A DNA stretch of 32,469 nucleotides, taken from assembly GCA_026000755.1 (NCBI GenBank), contig BNZC01000015.1, positions 1 through 32,469 of the forward strand, given 5' to 3'. The notes under the pieces are model-generated. The model made no database searches. It was not told the DNA's origin and was given only the letters and a program-made list of their open reading frames with translations. Shown here piece by piece: positions 5,415 through 14,043 of this stretch. Positions within the stretch are counted from its first letter, which is position 1. Every line of letters begins with the position of its first letter. The stretch comes from Clostridia bacterium (GTDB lineage Bacteria; Bacillota; Clostridia; Lachnospirales; Lachnospiraceae). A program made the position numbers and the translations under genes.

Positions 5415-7925
5415 TTATTTCACATACACCACAAAACTATTCCCCCCCCCACGGAAAAACGTATCGCTATCCTGCAAGCCTTTCTTATAGGTTTTATTGC
5501 TTGCAGGGTCATACAAAACCGTATTACGTTCGTCATATCCTGCAATCAACACAGGCGTTCCGCCGGCACCTATGGCATAAACAGGGGTTCCCAAGCTGAC
5601 GTAGTAGAGAACTTGACTGACACGGCATCCGCTTAGATTTAATACCCTTGCATCCGGCATGGCAGTTTGTAAAATATCTGCCACAGAAGTACCCCCATTT
5701 AACAAGCCTTCCACATCAAGGCTTACACCCTCTAAAGATAAAATAGCACTTAGACAGCGTGCCTGCGGATTGGTGTGTTGTGCAGCGGAAGCATCGGATA
5801 AAACAACCTTATCCGCCTTTGTGCTTGCGTTCGCCTTACCTCTTTGCCAAACATATTTCTGGTCTGTTCCGATTACCACGGCAGCCGCACTATCGGCGGT
5901 CTGTATCGCCTCCGGAGCGTTTCCCGTACAGGCAATGACGGAACCCATAGCGTAGACATAGTAACGCTCAAAGGAAGTTTCTTCGGATAACACAGCTTCT
6001 TTTTGTTCCGGCAAGACAGCTTCCTTTGCCGTTAAGATCTGGGGTTTTGTTTTGGCAAAATTTTTGGCTGCCTCTAAGGTGACAATGGTTTCCTTTGCAC
6101 CTAAGGTCTTAATTGCGACCCGTATCCCCGTATTTTCTTCCTCTTTTGGATTCTTTAAGGCATCCCTTGAAACCGGCAGATAGCTTGCGCCCTCTTTATG
6201 CACACGGTCCAAGAAAATAGTATCCTTCTCCACGTAGGCATTTGTGACATAATAATCGGATTTTTCATAGGTCTTGATAATATTTTTATCTTTATCCATC
6301 ACCGTCACTCGATACATGGGAAATAAAGCATTTGGCACAACGTCCTGTCCATGTGCCTGACCGTAAATAAAATCGCTATCCACAAAACCCACCGGGCGAA
6401 GCGTATCTCCTTCCTCTGCACTGATTTCTTGTTTGGCATTGGATTCTAAATCCAAAATCGTAATGGGGTCGCCTGCATCCTGCCCGCGATAAGCCAAGTA
6501 ACGTCCGGTATCAGAAAAGGCATAGTTTTCCGGGTCTAAATCAGAAACAAGTGCATTTACACTTTGATCCTTTAGGTCAATCTGATACAGAGTGCTTTCT
6601 GCAATCATGTAAAAGGAACCCGTATCACTGACATAAAAGAGCTTGCCCCAATCTTCCTTTAGAACCTCGTAGGATTTGCCCGACTCCGCAAATATAAGCT
6701 CTTTTGTGGTATTTGCCAAACTGTCATAATGGTAAGCTGCAACACCGCAACGACCTTCTCGCTCCCCCCTATTCATGTAACCATATACCACAAAATCAAT
6801 GCTGTCGTCCTCGGCAACACGTATAATACGTATGTCATGATTGGGGTTATTTTCCCGTAAATCAAAATTGTCCTTATCTCGAAAACTGAACACCATAGAC
6901 AGGCGACCATTTGCCTTGTTGTAGCTAAAAAGCTCTCCCTCTTGCACAAAACAAACTACCGTTCCCGTATTGCTTTCGCCATATTCCACCTTAGAATCCC
7001 GAATACCCAGACGGATTGCAGCAGCTTCAATATTATCCTTACTGCCGCGGAAAATCTCGCTCATATCCCGCTCATAATCCAGTAAACTGGCTCGTGCGCC
7101 TGTTTTATTATAACGCACCCGAAACATTTCTTTCACATTATAGTATTCCGTTTCCCCGTCCTCTCCCTTATTGGTCATGATATAACGCAGAACGAACGTA
7201 TTGTAATAAGGACTGATTTCTTCAATGGAAATAGAAGCCTCCCCTAAGGGCTGTCCGCCAAATTCCGCCCAAGTCAGCTGATTTAAGGAGGAATGAATCG
7301 TCACTTTCTGGAGGGTGGTGTTATCGCCCTCACGGTCTGGCTCCATGTAGCCGGAGAACCAAGAATTGTCCTCTTTCGTAAATGTCCTGTCATGAAATTC
7401 CTTAACAAAATTAAGGCAATCTTCCACCGAAGCATTGACCGGGCGAATGATTCTGGTATAGTAAGCAATGTCTTTTCCCTCGCTTTGCAGATGGAGGATC
7501 AGCATATATTCTTCCCCTTGCTCTAAGAGATTTTGGATGGGAAGCTGTGCATTGATGTTGCCATCTGTTTGGTTAAAATCGCTTAGCTTGGTATCCTCTA
7601 ATAAGCGTTTGCCGTCCATGGTACGCACAACATAAGACAGAGAATCAATAGGGGCATTGTATGTGGCAATTTGTATGGGAAGCTTCAAATCCTCCGGCAA
7701 GGGGGTAATGGTGTCCCGCATGGTCAAAGGATTCATCTCAGAAAGATAGCCGTATAGGGCATTGATTTGTACTTCACCGCTTTTTAGGTAAATAACGGGC
7801 AGCGTTGCTTCTTTCATCTCGGAACTTAGGTCGGTTTGTGATTTCCCGTTTAGTAGAAGTGCTGTTATGACCGTGCCGATAAATACAAGGCATAGCACGA
7901 ATATTTTAAGGGGTGTTTTGTTCAT
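5415..7925 (-). CDS. Large membrane-anchored protein with degenerate C39-peptidase-like tail
   Basis: The start chosen (7923-7925) follows GAAAGGCG and an extended -10 promoter; it gives 836 residues beginning MNKTPLKIF and a single hydrophobic anchor (residues about 8-26) with the rest outside the membrane. The first 320 residues look like a two-part beta-rich domain with no recognised motif. The middle (about 330-570) has repeating short strands with YxxxDTG and AxSDTGRYLAYRG motifs, suggesting a TolB-like beta-propeller. The last 115 residues resemble C39-family peptidase domains: a Cys at about 724, then LGTPVYAIGAG and VLIAGYDERNTVLYDP. In active relatives a His stands just before the VxxxGYD strand; here that place reads GGTP. 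The tail is therefore probably a binding domain, not a protease. A run of nine C (5442-5450) lies near the 3' end. The biological role is unknown. Confidence 0.75.
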   Translation of the reverse strand: MNKTPLKIFVLCLVFIGTVITALLLNGKSQTDLSSEMKEATLPVIYLKSGEVQINALYGYLSEMNPLTMRDTITPLPEDLKLPIQIATYNAPIDSLSYVVRTMDGKRLLEDTKLSDFNQTDGNINAQLPIQNLLEQGEEYMLILHLQSEGKDIAYYTRIIRPVNASVEDCLNFVKEFHDRTFTKEDNSWFSGYMEPDREGDNTTLQKVTIHSSLNQLTWAEFGGQPLGEASISIEEISPYYNTFVLRYIMTNKGEDGETEYYNVKEMFRVRYNKTGARASLLDYERDMSEIFRGSKDNIEAAAIRLGIRDSKVEYGESNTGTVVCFVQEGELFSYNKANGRLSMVFSFRDKDNFDLRENNPNHDIRIIRVAEDDSIDFVVYGYMNRGEREGRCGVAAYHYDSLANTTKELIFAESGKSYEVLKEDWGKLFYVSDTGSFYMIAESTLYQIDLKDQSVNALVSDLDPENYAFSDTGRYLAYRGQDAGDPITILDLESNAKQEISAEEGDTLRPVGFVDSDFIYGQAHGQDVVPNALFPMYRVTVMDKDKNIIKTYEKSDYYVTNAYVEKDTIFLDRVHKEGASYLPVSRDALKNPKEEENTGIRVAIKTLGAKETIVTLEAAKNFAKTKPQILTAKEAVLPEQKEAVLSEETSFERYYVYAMGSVIACTGNAPEAIQTADSAAAVVIGTDQKYVWQRGKANASTKADKVVLSDASAAQHTNPQARCLSAILSLEGVSLDVEGLLNGGTSVADILQTAMPDARVLNLSGCRVSQVLYYVSLGTPVYAIGAGGTPVLIAGYDERNTVLYDPASNKTYKKGLQDSDTFFRGGGNSFVVYVK

Positions 7926-7965
7926 GGGTAATCGCCTTTCTATCTGTCGTTTTTCGCTTGTTTTC

Positions 7966-7994
7966 ATTATACCATGATTCTGCAAATCATGCTC
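7966..7994 (-). promoter_or_regulatory. Extended -10 promoter of the minus-strand gene
   Basis: On the minus strand ATGGTATAATG gives a TGG-TATAAT extended -10 (7966-7971), about 40 bp before the start codon. The -35 position (GAGCAT) is poor, as is common for extended -10 promoters. A second identical TGG-TATAAT occurs at 8076-8081 on the same strand. Confidence 0.55.
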
Positions 7995-8058
7995 CCTCCG
8001 GGGGATGCGCACTCTTGCGTTTGGTAATGTTCGCTTTCGCTCACCGCAAGCGGCGCTA

Positions 8059-8082
8059 GTATAATGTCTATCGACATTATAC
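8059..8082. promoter_or_regulatory. Palindrome carrying TATAAT on both strands
   Basis: GTATAATGTC and GACATTATAC form perfect 10-bp arms around TATC. Each arm contains TATAAT, so the site could serve as the -10 region of two face-to-face promoters, as a repressor operator over the upstream promoter copy, or as both. It lies midway between two divergent genes. Confidence 0.4.
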
Positions 8083-8312
8083 CATGATTTACAAATCTTC
8101 TCAATCAGAATTTGAAAAAGGCGGTATTATTATTCACGGTCAATTGAAAGCAGCAACTCCACAAGTACTGCAAAGTCGTTGTCTTTCAAAAATTGCATCT
8201 GTCTTTTTTGGGGATATGTTCTTTTTTTGTGTTAAAAAATCAAAAAGGAAAGCAGAGGAAAAGGTTTGAACAAGAAATACGGTCACTCCAAAAACCTTTC
8301 TCTCCTATCCCT

Positions 8313-8339
8313 TAAGTTTTTCCTCCTTTTCTCCGAAAT
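8313..8339 (+). promoter_or_regulatory. Candidate sigma-28 (flagellar) promoter
   Basis: TAAG (8313-8316), a 15-bp spacer and TCCGAAAT (8332-8339) resemble the flagellar sigma consensus TAAA-N15-GCCGATAT at nine of twelve bases. It lies about 50 bp before the start of the 1136-residue flagellar protein. No equally good match was found directly before the flagellin gene. Confidence 0.35.
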
Positions 8340-8392
8340 AATACACAGATGAAAATAATGACAGAAAGAAAGCGTTTTCGTGGGTATAAAGG

Positions 8393-11300
8393 ATGAAAAT
8401 AGATTATGCAAACTCAAACAACATCACATCAGCAACCGTATCTTTAGCAGCAACGGGTACGGATTCCGTTATTTCCCCTCATACAGGCGACAAAGAGGAG
8501 AAATCTTTTACTGCCTCTTCTTACAGCGTGAAAAAGACCATGGTGCAGAAGTCATCTTTTTCCTTTGAGTCGGAATTGGACAAAATGAAACAGAATTTGG
8601 CAAATGCAGATACCGATGCCATCAAAAAGCAGGTGTCACTTTTGTGTACCACACTTTCCGCTCCGACAGCCGGTCAGATAGAAGAAAAGGGATTCCCTTT
8701 GTCAGATTCCTCTATAGACACCATTGTGACAGTTATGGATCGCATTAAGATGGAACTTGCCAAGGGCGGCATGGACATCAGCATTTTCGGTCAGGAATAT
8801 TCCTCGGAACAGTTACAGGCAATCACAGGTGATGCCGCACAGGCCAGACAGATGGCTTCTTCCATAGAAAGCTTAAAGGACGGCGATGTAAAATACATGA
8901 TAGCCAATGAGCTGCCCCCAACGGTAAATAATATCTATTTCGCCGAACACAGCAACTCCACCGCACAGCCCGCTGATTTACCTGCCTTAAAACAAGATAC
9001 CTCTGTTCTGCCACAAGCAGAACAGATTATTGCACGAACAACGCTCCCAATCAATGACACCACCTTGTCCTACAGCAGTTTCTTAATCAAGAACGATTTG
9101 CCTTTAACGCCGGAAAATTTAGAATATATGAATCGCCTAAAGGAGTGGCAGCCACCGGCGAATGAAGCTGAAATTACCACTCTCTTACAGGAGGCTGTTG
9201 CGGAGGGCAAAGAACCAAAAGAAGCCATTCTCCTACCCGGCTACAGCGAAAAGGAACGAGCTGCGCAGGTTCTTACTACGATTATAAAGACAACAGATAA
9301 TGATTTACGTTATGTAATAGAAAAAGAACTGCCCCTAAATCCGGAAAGCTTAAAACAAGCACAGAATGCAGCAGCACACCTGACGGGTCAAGCAGCGAAT
9401 CAAAATTCACTTGACAATGCTCGTTCCCGTCAAGCACAGAATCAAGATTTACAGGAAAGCACTCGTCTCCGTCAAACAAGGAATCAGGATTTACAAGAAA
9501 ATACCCCATTCCGTCAGGTACAGAATGGAATTGCAAATCCGCTGGCAGGGGGAGAATCTGTCGAAGCAAGCACCCCATTCCGTCAGGCACAGAACACGAT
9601 TGCAAATCCAACGGCACAGGAAGAAGCTCTCGAACAAGTACCCCCCCCCACTTCCGGGGAGCTAAAGCAGATTACCGCTCGCCGTCAATTAGAGGAAATA
9701 CGCCTTAACATGACGGTCGCCGCCAATTATCAGTTATTAAAGCAGGGCATTTCCATTGAAACCCGAGATCTTTCCCTCTTGGTAGAGGACTTAAAATCAA
9801 TGGAAAGCAATTATTATAAGAGTCTGCTTTCTGAAAACGGCATAACGCCAAGTGATAAAAATGCCGCCTTGTTCCAAAACGTTTCGGAAAAAACAGCAGA
9901 ACTAAAGACACTCCCTGCATATGCCATAGGACACCGTCCGCTGTTTCTTACCAACATAGACCGTCTGCACGAAAGCGGAAAATTAGCACAGACCGCATTT
10001 ACCATGGCAGAGCAACGCTATGAAACCATGATGACGGTACCCGGAAACGATTTGGGGGATTCGATCCAAAAAGCCTTTCAGAATGTGGATAAAATTTTAG
10101 AGGATTTAGACCTTGAAGTCAGCCCTGCCAATCAAAGGGCAATACGGATTTTAGGCTATAACAGCTTAGATATTACGGCAAGTTCCATTGCTGAAATGAA
10201 AGCAGACGACCAAAAAGTACAGCGTTTGTTTCAGACATTAACCCCTCCCGTTGTTATGGAAATGATTCGACAAGGTGTAAATCCTTTGGAAATGGATATT
10301 GTTAGCTTAACATCCAAGGCAGAGGAAATCCGCCAAGAACAACAGGGGATTTCCGAAGAAAAATTCAGTAAATATCTGTGGAAATTAGAACAGAAACAAG
10401 AGATAAGTCCGGAAGAAAAGGAAAGCTATATTGGTATTTATCGCCTCCTGAATCAGATAGAAAAGACGGATGGAGCGGCCATTGGTTCCTTAGTTCGGCA
10501 AGGTAAGGACTTATCCCTGATGAACCTGCTCACTGACATCCGTTCCCACAGGGCGAAGCAAACCGATGTTACGGTAGACGATTCCTTTGGTATTCTCGGA
10601 CATAATGGGCAGCCCAAAAATTCCATTTACAATCAGATACAAACCGCTTACCAGACCTATTCCGCTATTTCCAAACAGGCACAGGCGAGGGATCAGAAAA
10701 ATGTCCCGAATTTGGAGCAAGAACAGGCGAGGGATCAGAAAAATGTCCCGAATTTGGAACAAGAACAAGCGATCTATCAGCAAAACGTGACCGGTGATCA
10801 ACAAACCCAGATCGCTTACCAGACGGATTGTGCAAAAGAAGTATTTCACCACTTAACACAAGAAGCAGCGGAAAAACTATTGCATAATAGGAAATGGCAA
10901 GAACTAACGCCGGAACAGCTCCTAAGGGAAATCAAGGAAAATCCTGTTTCTGAGGAAAACGAAGAACGCTATTTGAAAAAACAAGTATCCGAGCTTCGGG
11001 AAAGCATAAGTAGTGAAGCAGCTTTACAAAAAAGCTTGCGGGATTACGACATAGCACCCACCCCTGCGAATCTCTTGGCGGCAAGCCGCATGATGTATCA
11101 GCGAAACGGCGTATTTAGGAACCTCTTTTCCAAGGAAGCCTTAGAAAAAGAACCGAATTTAAGTGCTGCGAAAGAGGCGACCTTAAAAGCATTTGCAAAT
11201 GCCCTAAGCTCCCCTGAGGATATGGCAAAAGCCCAACAAGCCTTGGCGGAAACAGCAGAACACATCATGGAGGGCATGAAAAATGAGGAATCGATTCGCT

Positions 11301-11803
11301 CTTTGGATTTACGTGACTTGAAAATCCTCCGCCGGCAAATTAAAATCAGCAGTACTTTAGCAAAAGGAGAAAACTACGCCGTTCCCGTTATGATTGGCGA
11401 TGAGCTGACCAATGTTTCCGTGAAAATTGTTCGGGGCAAGCAAAAAATCGGGCGTGTGGACATCTTCTTTGAAACTGCAAATGCGGGCAAGGTTGCCGCA
11501 CATTTGAAAGCTGAAAAAGACGGAATCCGAGGTTCTGTAATTACCGATTCCAGAGAAACACGCCAAAGATTACAGGACCGGGAAGAAGCATTTCGTCGCT
11601 CCTTTGGGGAAAATGAAAATTTTTCCGTACATTTGGACTTTATGGAAAATACCGTCCTGCCTGTTGCAGAACTGTCCAAAGGTGGAGAAAAATTGGGACT
11701 TACCGAAAGTGAGCGTAGCAGCGGGCAAGTACAGACAAGGCGACTGTATGCTCTGGCAAAGGGATTTTTGGAGGCGGTGAAGGCAAGTGTCATCGCCCAG
11801 TAA
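8393..11803 (+). CDS. Large flagella-associated protein (DUF6240-like) with FliK-like C terminus
   Basis: The 1136-residue protein starts at the only possible ATG, because an in-frame stop lies two codons upstream. It has no signal peptide or membrane segment and is largely helical, Gln- and Glu-rich. The pattern IDTIVTVMDRIKMELAKGG (about residues 104-122), which recurs more loosely, is what I remember from DUF6240 proteins of flagellated Lachnospiraceae. The last 150 residues (about 990-1100) resemble the FliK hook-length-control C domain: VPVMIGDELTNVSVKIV, an IGRVDIFF strand, AHLKAEKDGIRGSV and a helix with ETRQRLQDREEAF. A flexible linker at about 340-412 is made of RQxQN repeats and another at about 764-791 of a duplicated 14-residue unit. 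It precedes flagellin directly. A role in hook or filament assembly is inferred. The nine-C run at 9641-9649 lies in frame. Confidence 0.65.
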   Translation: MKIDYANSNNITSATVSLAATGTDSVISPHTGDKEEKSFTASSYSVKKTMVQKSSFSFESELDKMKQNLANADTDAIKKQVSLLCTTLSAPTAGQIEEKGFPLSDSSIDTIVTVMDRIKMELAKGGMDISIFGQEYSSEQLQAITGDAAQARQMASSIESLKDGDVKYMIANELPPTVNNIYFAEHSNSTAQPADLPALKQDTSVLPQAEQIIARTTLPINDTTLSYSSFLIKNDLPLTPENLEYMNRLKEWQPPANEAEITTLLQEAVAEGKEPKEAILLPGYSEKERAAQVLTTIIKTTDNDLRYVIEKELPLNPESLKQAQNAAAHLTGQAANQNSLDNARSRQAQNQDLQESTRLRQTRNQDLQENTPFRQVQNGIANPLAGGESVEASTPFRQAQNTIANPTAQEEALEQVPPPTSGELKQITARRQLEEIRLNMTVAANYQLLKQGISIETRDLSLLVEDLKSMESNYYKSLLSENGITPSDKNAALFQNVSEKTAELKTLPAYAIGHRPLFLTNIDRLHESGKLAQTAFTMAEQRYETMMTVPGNDLGDSIQKAFQNVDKILEDLDLEVSPANQRAIRILGYNSLDITASSIAEMKADDQKVQRLFQTLTPPVVMEMIRQGVNPLEMDIVSLTSKAEEIRQEQQGISEEKFSKYLWKLEQKQEISPEEKESYIGIYRLLNQIEKTDGAAIGSLVRQGKDLSLMNLLTDIRSHRAKQTDVTVDDSFGILGHNGQPKNSIYNQIQTAYQTYSAISKQAQARDQKNVPNLEQEQARDQKNVPNLEQEQAIYQQNVTGDQQTQIAYQTDCAKEVFHHLTQEAAEKLLHNRKWQELTPEQLLREIKENPVSEENEERYLKKQVSELRESISSEAALQKSLRDYDIAPTPANLLAASRMMYQRNGVFRNLFSKEALEKEPNLSAAKEATLKAFANALSSPEDMAKAQQALAETAEHIMEGMKNEESIRSLDLRDLKILRRQIKISSTLAKGENYAVPVMIGDELTNVSVKIVRGKQKIGRVDIFFETANAGKVAAHLKAEKDGIRGSVITDSRETRQRLQDREEAFRRSFGENENFSVHLDFMENTVLPVAELSKGGEKLGLTESERSSGQVQTRRLYALAKGFLEAVKASVIAQ
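9418..9640 (+). repeat. Degenerate internal repeats, RQxQN linker
   Basis: The encoded protein repeats RQAQNQDLQES / RQTRNQDLQEN with a 16-codon period and then TPFRQVQNGIANP / TPFRQAQNTIANP with a 23-codon period. The DNA copies are close. This is a length-variable linker made by in-frame duplication. Confidence 0.75.
10681..10764 (+). repeat. 42-bp in-frame tandem duplication
   Basis: Two adjacent copies differ at one base and encode the 14-residue unit ARDQKNVPNLEQEQ twice; a third, degraded copy follows. The near identity shows that it arose recently. Confidence 0.85.
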
Positions 11804-11909
11804 GTGCCCTTTGCTGATAACGTTTAGCGAACAACAACTCATACAGGGAATCCGGTGAATGTTAATGTGGAACGCCCTTTATATTTTATAACAGAAAGGA
11901 ACACCAACT

Positions 11910-13376
11910 ATGAAAATCAATCACAATATGCCTGCTGTCATCAGCAACAATCAGCTGCTGCGCACCGAAAATTCCTTGAGCAAATCCATTGAACGCCTTT
12001 CCTCCGGCTTTCGGATTAATCACGCCTCGGATGATGCCGCAGGCATGGCTATTTCTCTCAAAATGAAAGCCCAGATTAAGGGCTTAGACCAAGCTTCTCA
12101 AAACGCTTCCGATGGTAATTCGGTGCTCAATACTGCAGACGGTGCTTTAAGCGAAGTGACCAACATGATTCAACGTATGCGAGAATTATCGGTTCAGGCG
12201 GCAAATGATACCAACACGCCGGAAGATAAAGCGGCGATTCAAAAGGAAATCGCATCCTTAACCGATGAGATTGACCGTGTTTCAAGAGATACGGAATTCA
12301 ATACAAAAAAGCTCCTAAACGGCAATTTAGAACGCCGTGTCTATCCGGATACCCGTTTGGTAGACCGCATCCAGATTTCCGATAGCGTTCCCCCGGATCA
12401 GTATACGGTAACAATCCAGACGGATGCTGCAAAATCTGTCTATGAAAGTGCCAATACCGTATCCCCCGGCCCTGTTCCCGCCGGAGCAGACGGAACGGTA
12501 TCCATTAACGGAGTAGAAGTTTCCATAACAGAAGGGCAAGACTTGAATTCTGTATTTGAAAACCTTAGAAATGCTGCGGAGCAAGGAGAGGTAAAACTCT
12601 TTGCCGTAACACTGCCCACTACCATTGACCCTACGGATCCGGACAGAGCGGAGTATGCAGGTTATGAACCGGAAGCCTTTGCTGACGGAAAAAACCTGGT
12701 ATTTGTATCGGATGCCTATGGATCCGCCGCAGAAATAAAAATCACCTGTGATAATCCTGACTTAGCGACTTTCCTTGGCATTCCCCAAGGGGTAACGGAG
12801 GCTCCTGCCGGAGTTGACGCAGAGCTTGCAGATCTTAGCCCGGGAAGTGGATTTGGTCCACAGGCAACTTGGCTTTCAAATGGCAATGTTTTTACCATCA
12901 CAGACAGCAGCGGTTTTCAGATGTCCTTTGAAGCTTTCCCCGGACTTGAAGGCGAAGATGTGAACTTTGATGTGACTTCTATTGGAACCTTAACCCTTCA
13001 AATCGGAGCCAATGAAAACCAGACTATGGATGTTCGGATTCCTCCGATTTCCTCGAAGCATTTGTATATCGACAAGGTAAATGTAACGACCATACACGGT
13101 GCAGGGCGAGCCATTTCTTCCTATGACAAAGCACTTGCACAGGTCAGTGAGGCAAGATCTCGTATCGGTTCTTACCAAAACCGTTTGGATCATGCCATCG
13201 GTAGCTTAGATTCCACCAGTGAAAATATGACGGCGGCACTTTCTCGTATTGAAGATGTAGATATGGCAACGGAAATGTCTAACTTCACCAAGTACAATGT
13301 CTTATCCCAAGCGGCAACATCCGTATTGGCACAGGCAAATCAGCTACCGCAAAAGGTACTGCAATTGTTGCAGTAA
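11910..13376 (+). CDS. fliC: Flagellin
   Basis: The 488-residue product has both conserved flagellin ends. The N-terminal D0/D1 part runs from MKINHNMPAV through LSKSIERLSSGFRINHASDD, the AAGMAISLKMKAQIKG and ADGALSEVTNMIQRMRELSV helices to about residue 145. The C-terminal part runs from about residue 400 (SYDKALAQVSEARSRIGSYQNR) to VLAQANQLPQKVLQLLQ. Between them lies a 250-residue variable domain, beta-rich and acidic, which would form the outer surface of the filament. The start is preceded by AGAAAGGA. FliS is encoded 105 bp downstream. It would be exported through the flagellar apparatus and polymerise into the filament. No strong terminator follows, so fliS may be co-transcribed. Confidence 0.95.
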   Translation: MKINHNMPAVISNNQLLRTENSLSKSIERLSSGFRINHASDDAAGMAISLKMKAQIKGLDQASQNASDGNSVLNTADGALSEVTNMIQRMRELSVQAANDTNTPEDKAAIQKEIASLTDEIDRVSRDTEFNTKKLLNGNLERRVYPDTRLVDRIQISDSVPPDQYTVTIQTDAAKSVYESANTVSPGPVPAGADGTVSINGVEVSITEGQDLNSVFENLRNAAEQGEVKLFAVTLPTTIDPTDPDRAEYAGYEPEAFADGKNLVFVSDAYGSAAEIKITCDNPDLATFLGIPQGVTEAPAGVDAELADLSPGSGFGPQATWLSNGNVFTITDSSGFQMSFEAFPGLEGEDVNFDVTSIGTLTLQIGANENQTMDVRIPPISSKHLYIDKVNVTTIHGAGRAISSYDKALAQVSEARSRIGSYQNRLDHAIGSLDSTSENMTAALSRIEDVDMATEMSNFTKYNVLSQAATSVLAQANQLPQKVLQLLQ

Positions 13377-13416
13377 TCTTATATCGTAGGAAATACAGTG
13401 CATTTCCGATCGTCCG

Positions 13417-13456
13417 ATTTACGGGGCAAGGAACGCCTCTCTTACCGAAATGCAGA
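13417..13456 (+). repeat. Dispersed palindromic element, copy A
   Basis: GATTTACGGGGCAAGGAACG followed by CCTCTCTTACCGAAATGC lies between flagellin and fliS. The same string with few changes occurs at 16748-16786 (plus strand) and 17263-17307 (minus strand). A small hairpin (GGAAAT / ATTTCC, 13389-13406) precedes it. It could fold as part of the fliS leader RNA. Confidence 0.6.
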
Positions 13457-13481
13457 TTCATCATCATAAAGGAGATTTTCC

Positions 13482-13958
13482 ATGGAAAAATCATTACAGC
13501 AAGAATTTACCCGCCGAATCAGTAATGCAAATAAAAGTGGCATGATACTGATTGTTTACGATATTTTTCTCGCCTATGCTGTTGAAATTAGAGGTGCTTA
13601 TACCAATGGAGAACATGATGCTTTCTTAACATCTGTTCAAAAGGCGCAGGCTGTTATTTTGGAACTGAAAGACAGCCTTGATTTTTCCTATCCAATTGCT
13701 TTGGAACTGTATCGTCTGTATGAATTTGCAAGTGTGGAATTGGCGAAATGTGCCTATCAAAATAGCACAGAAGGCTTAGACAATGCGGAAAGGGTTCTCA
13801 AGAATTTACATCAGGGATTCCTTACCGCTTCTAAGGAAGATACTTCAAAACCTCTCATGCAGCATAGTCAGCAAGTGGTAGCGGGCATGACTTACGGCAA
13901 AGGAGTGTTGAATGAAACTCTGCAAGATAATGAGGGCGGGAGAGGGTTTTTGGCATAG
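13482..13958 (+). CDS. fliS: Flagellar export chaperone FliS-like
   Basis: The 158-residue protein starts at an ATG after AAAGGAG. It has the all-helical FliS pattern: QEFTRRISNANKSGMILIVYDIFLAYAVEIRGAY, helix AFLTSVQKAQAVILELKDSL, then DFSYPIALELYRLYEFASVELAKCAYQ and a C-terminal VVAGMTYGKGVLNET. FliS binds the C-terminal helix of flagellin in the cytoplasm and keeps it from polymerising before export. Its place directly after flagellin supports this. At about 158 residues it is somewhat longer than the usual 125-135. The last residues (ETLQDNEGGRGFLA) are repeated in a remnant near 540. Confidence 0.85.
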   Translation: MEKSLQQEFTRRISNANKSGMILIVYDIFLAYAVEIRGAYTNGEHDAFLTSVQKAQAVILELKDSLDFSYPIALELYRLYEFASVELAKCAYQNSTEGLDNAERVLKNLHQGFLTASKEDTSKPLMQHSQQVVAGMTYGKGVLNETLQDNEGGRGFLA

Positions 13959-14043
13959 GGAAAGTGCCTCATATGGTAACCGTGCCGAGTGAAAGCGTGA
14001 GGGTGGCAGGATTAGGGGAATGTGTCTGATAAGGGATATATTC

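Larger units (their letters stand above)
7926..8392. other. 467-bp divergent intergenic region with promoters and a palindrome
   Basis: It separates the minus-strand gene at 5415 from the flagellar group. It contains an extended -10 promoter for the minus-strand gene, a second copy of the same CATTATACCATGATT sequence 110 bp away, a perfect palindrome at 8059-8082, and a sigma-28-like promoter at 8313-8339. A possible plus-strand frame at 8084-8269 (61 codons) lacks a ribosome binding site and I do not believe it. Confidence 0.5.

Noticed and set aside
5393..5599. Plus-strand frame starting in the terminator loop
   Set aside because: It is opposite the 3' end of the large minus-strand gene and starts within a terminator hairpin.
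8084..8269. Plus-strand frame of 61 codons before the flagellar group
   Set aside because: No ribosome binding site, no recognisable pattern, and it begins in the duplicated promoter sequence.
11374..11793. Long minus-strand frame of 139 codons
   Set aside because: It lies wholly opposite the well-supported flagellar protein and has the Ser/Pro-rich composition of a shadow frame.
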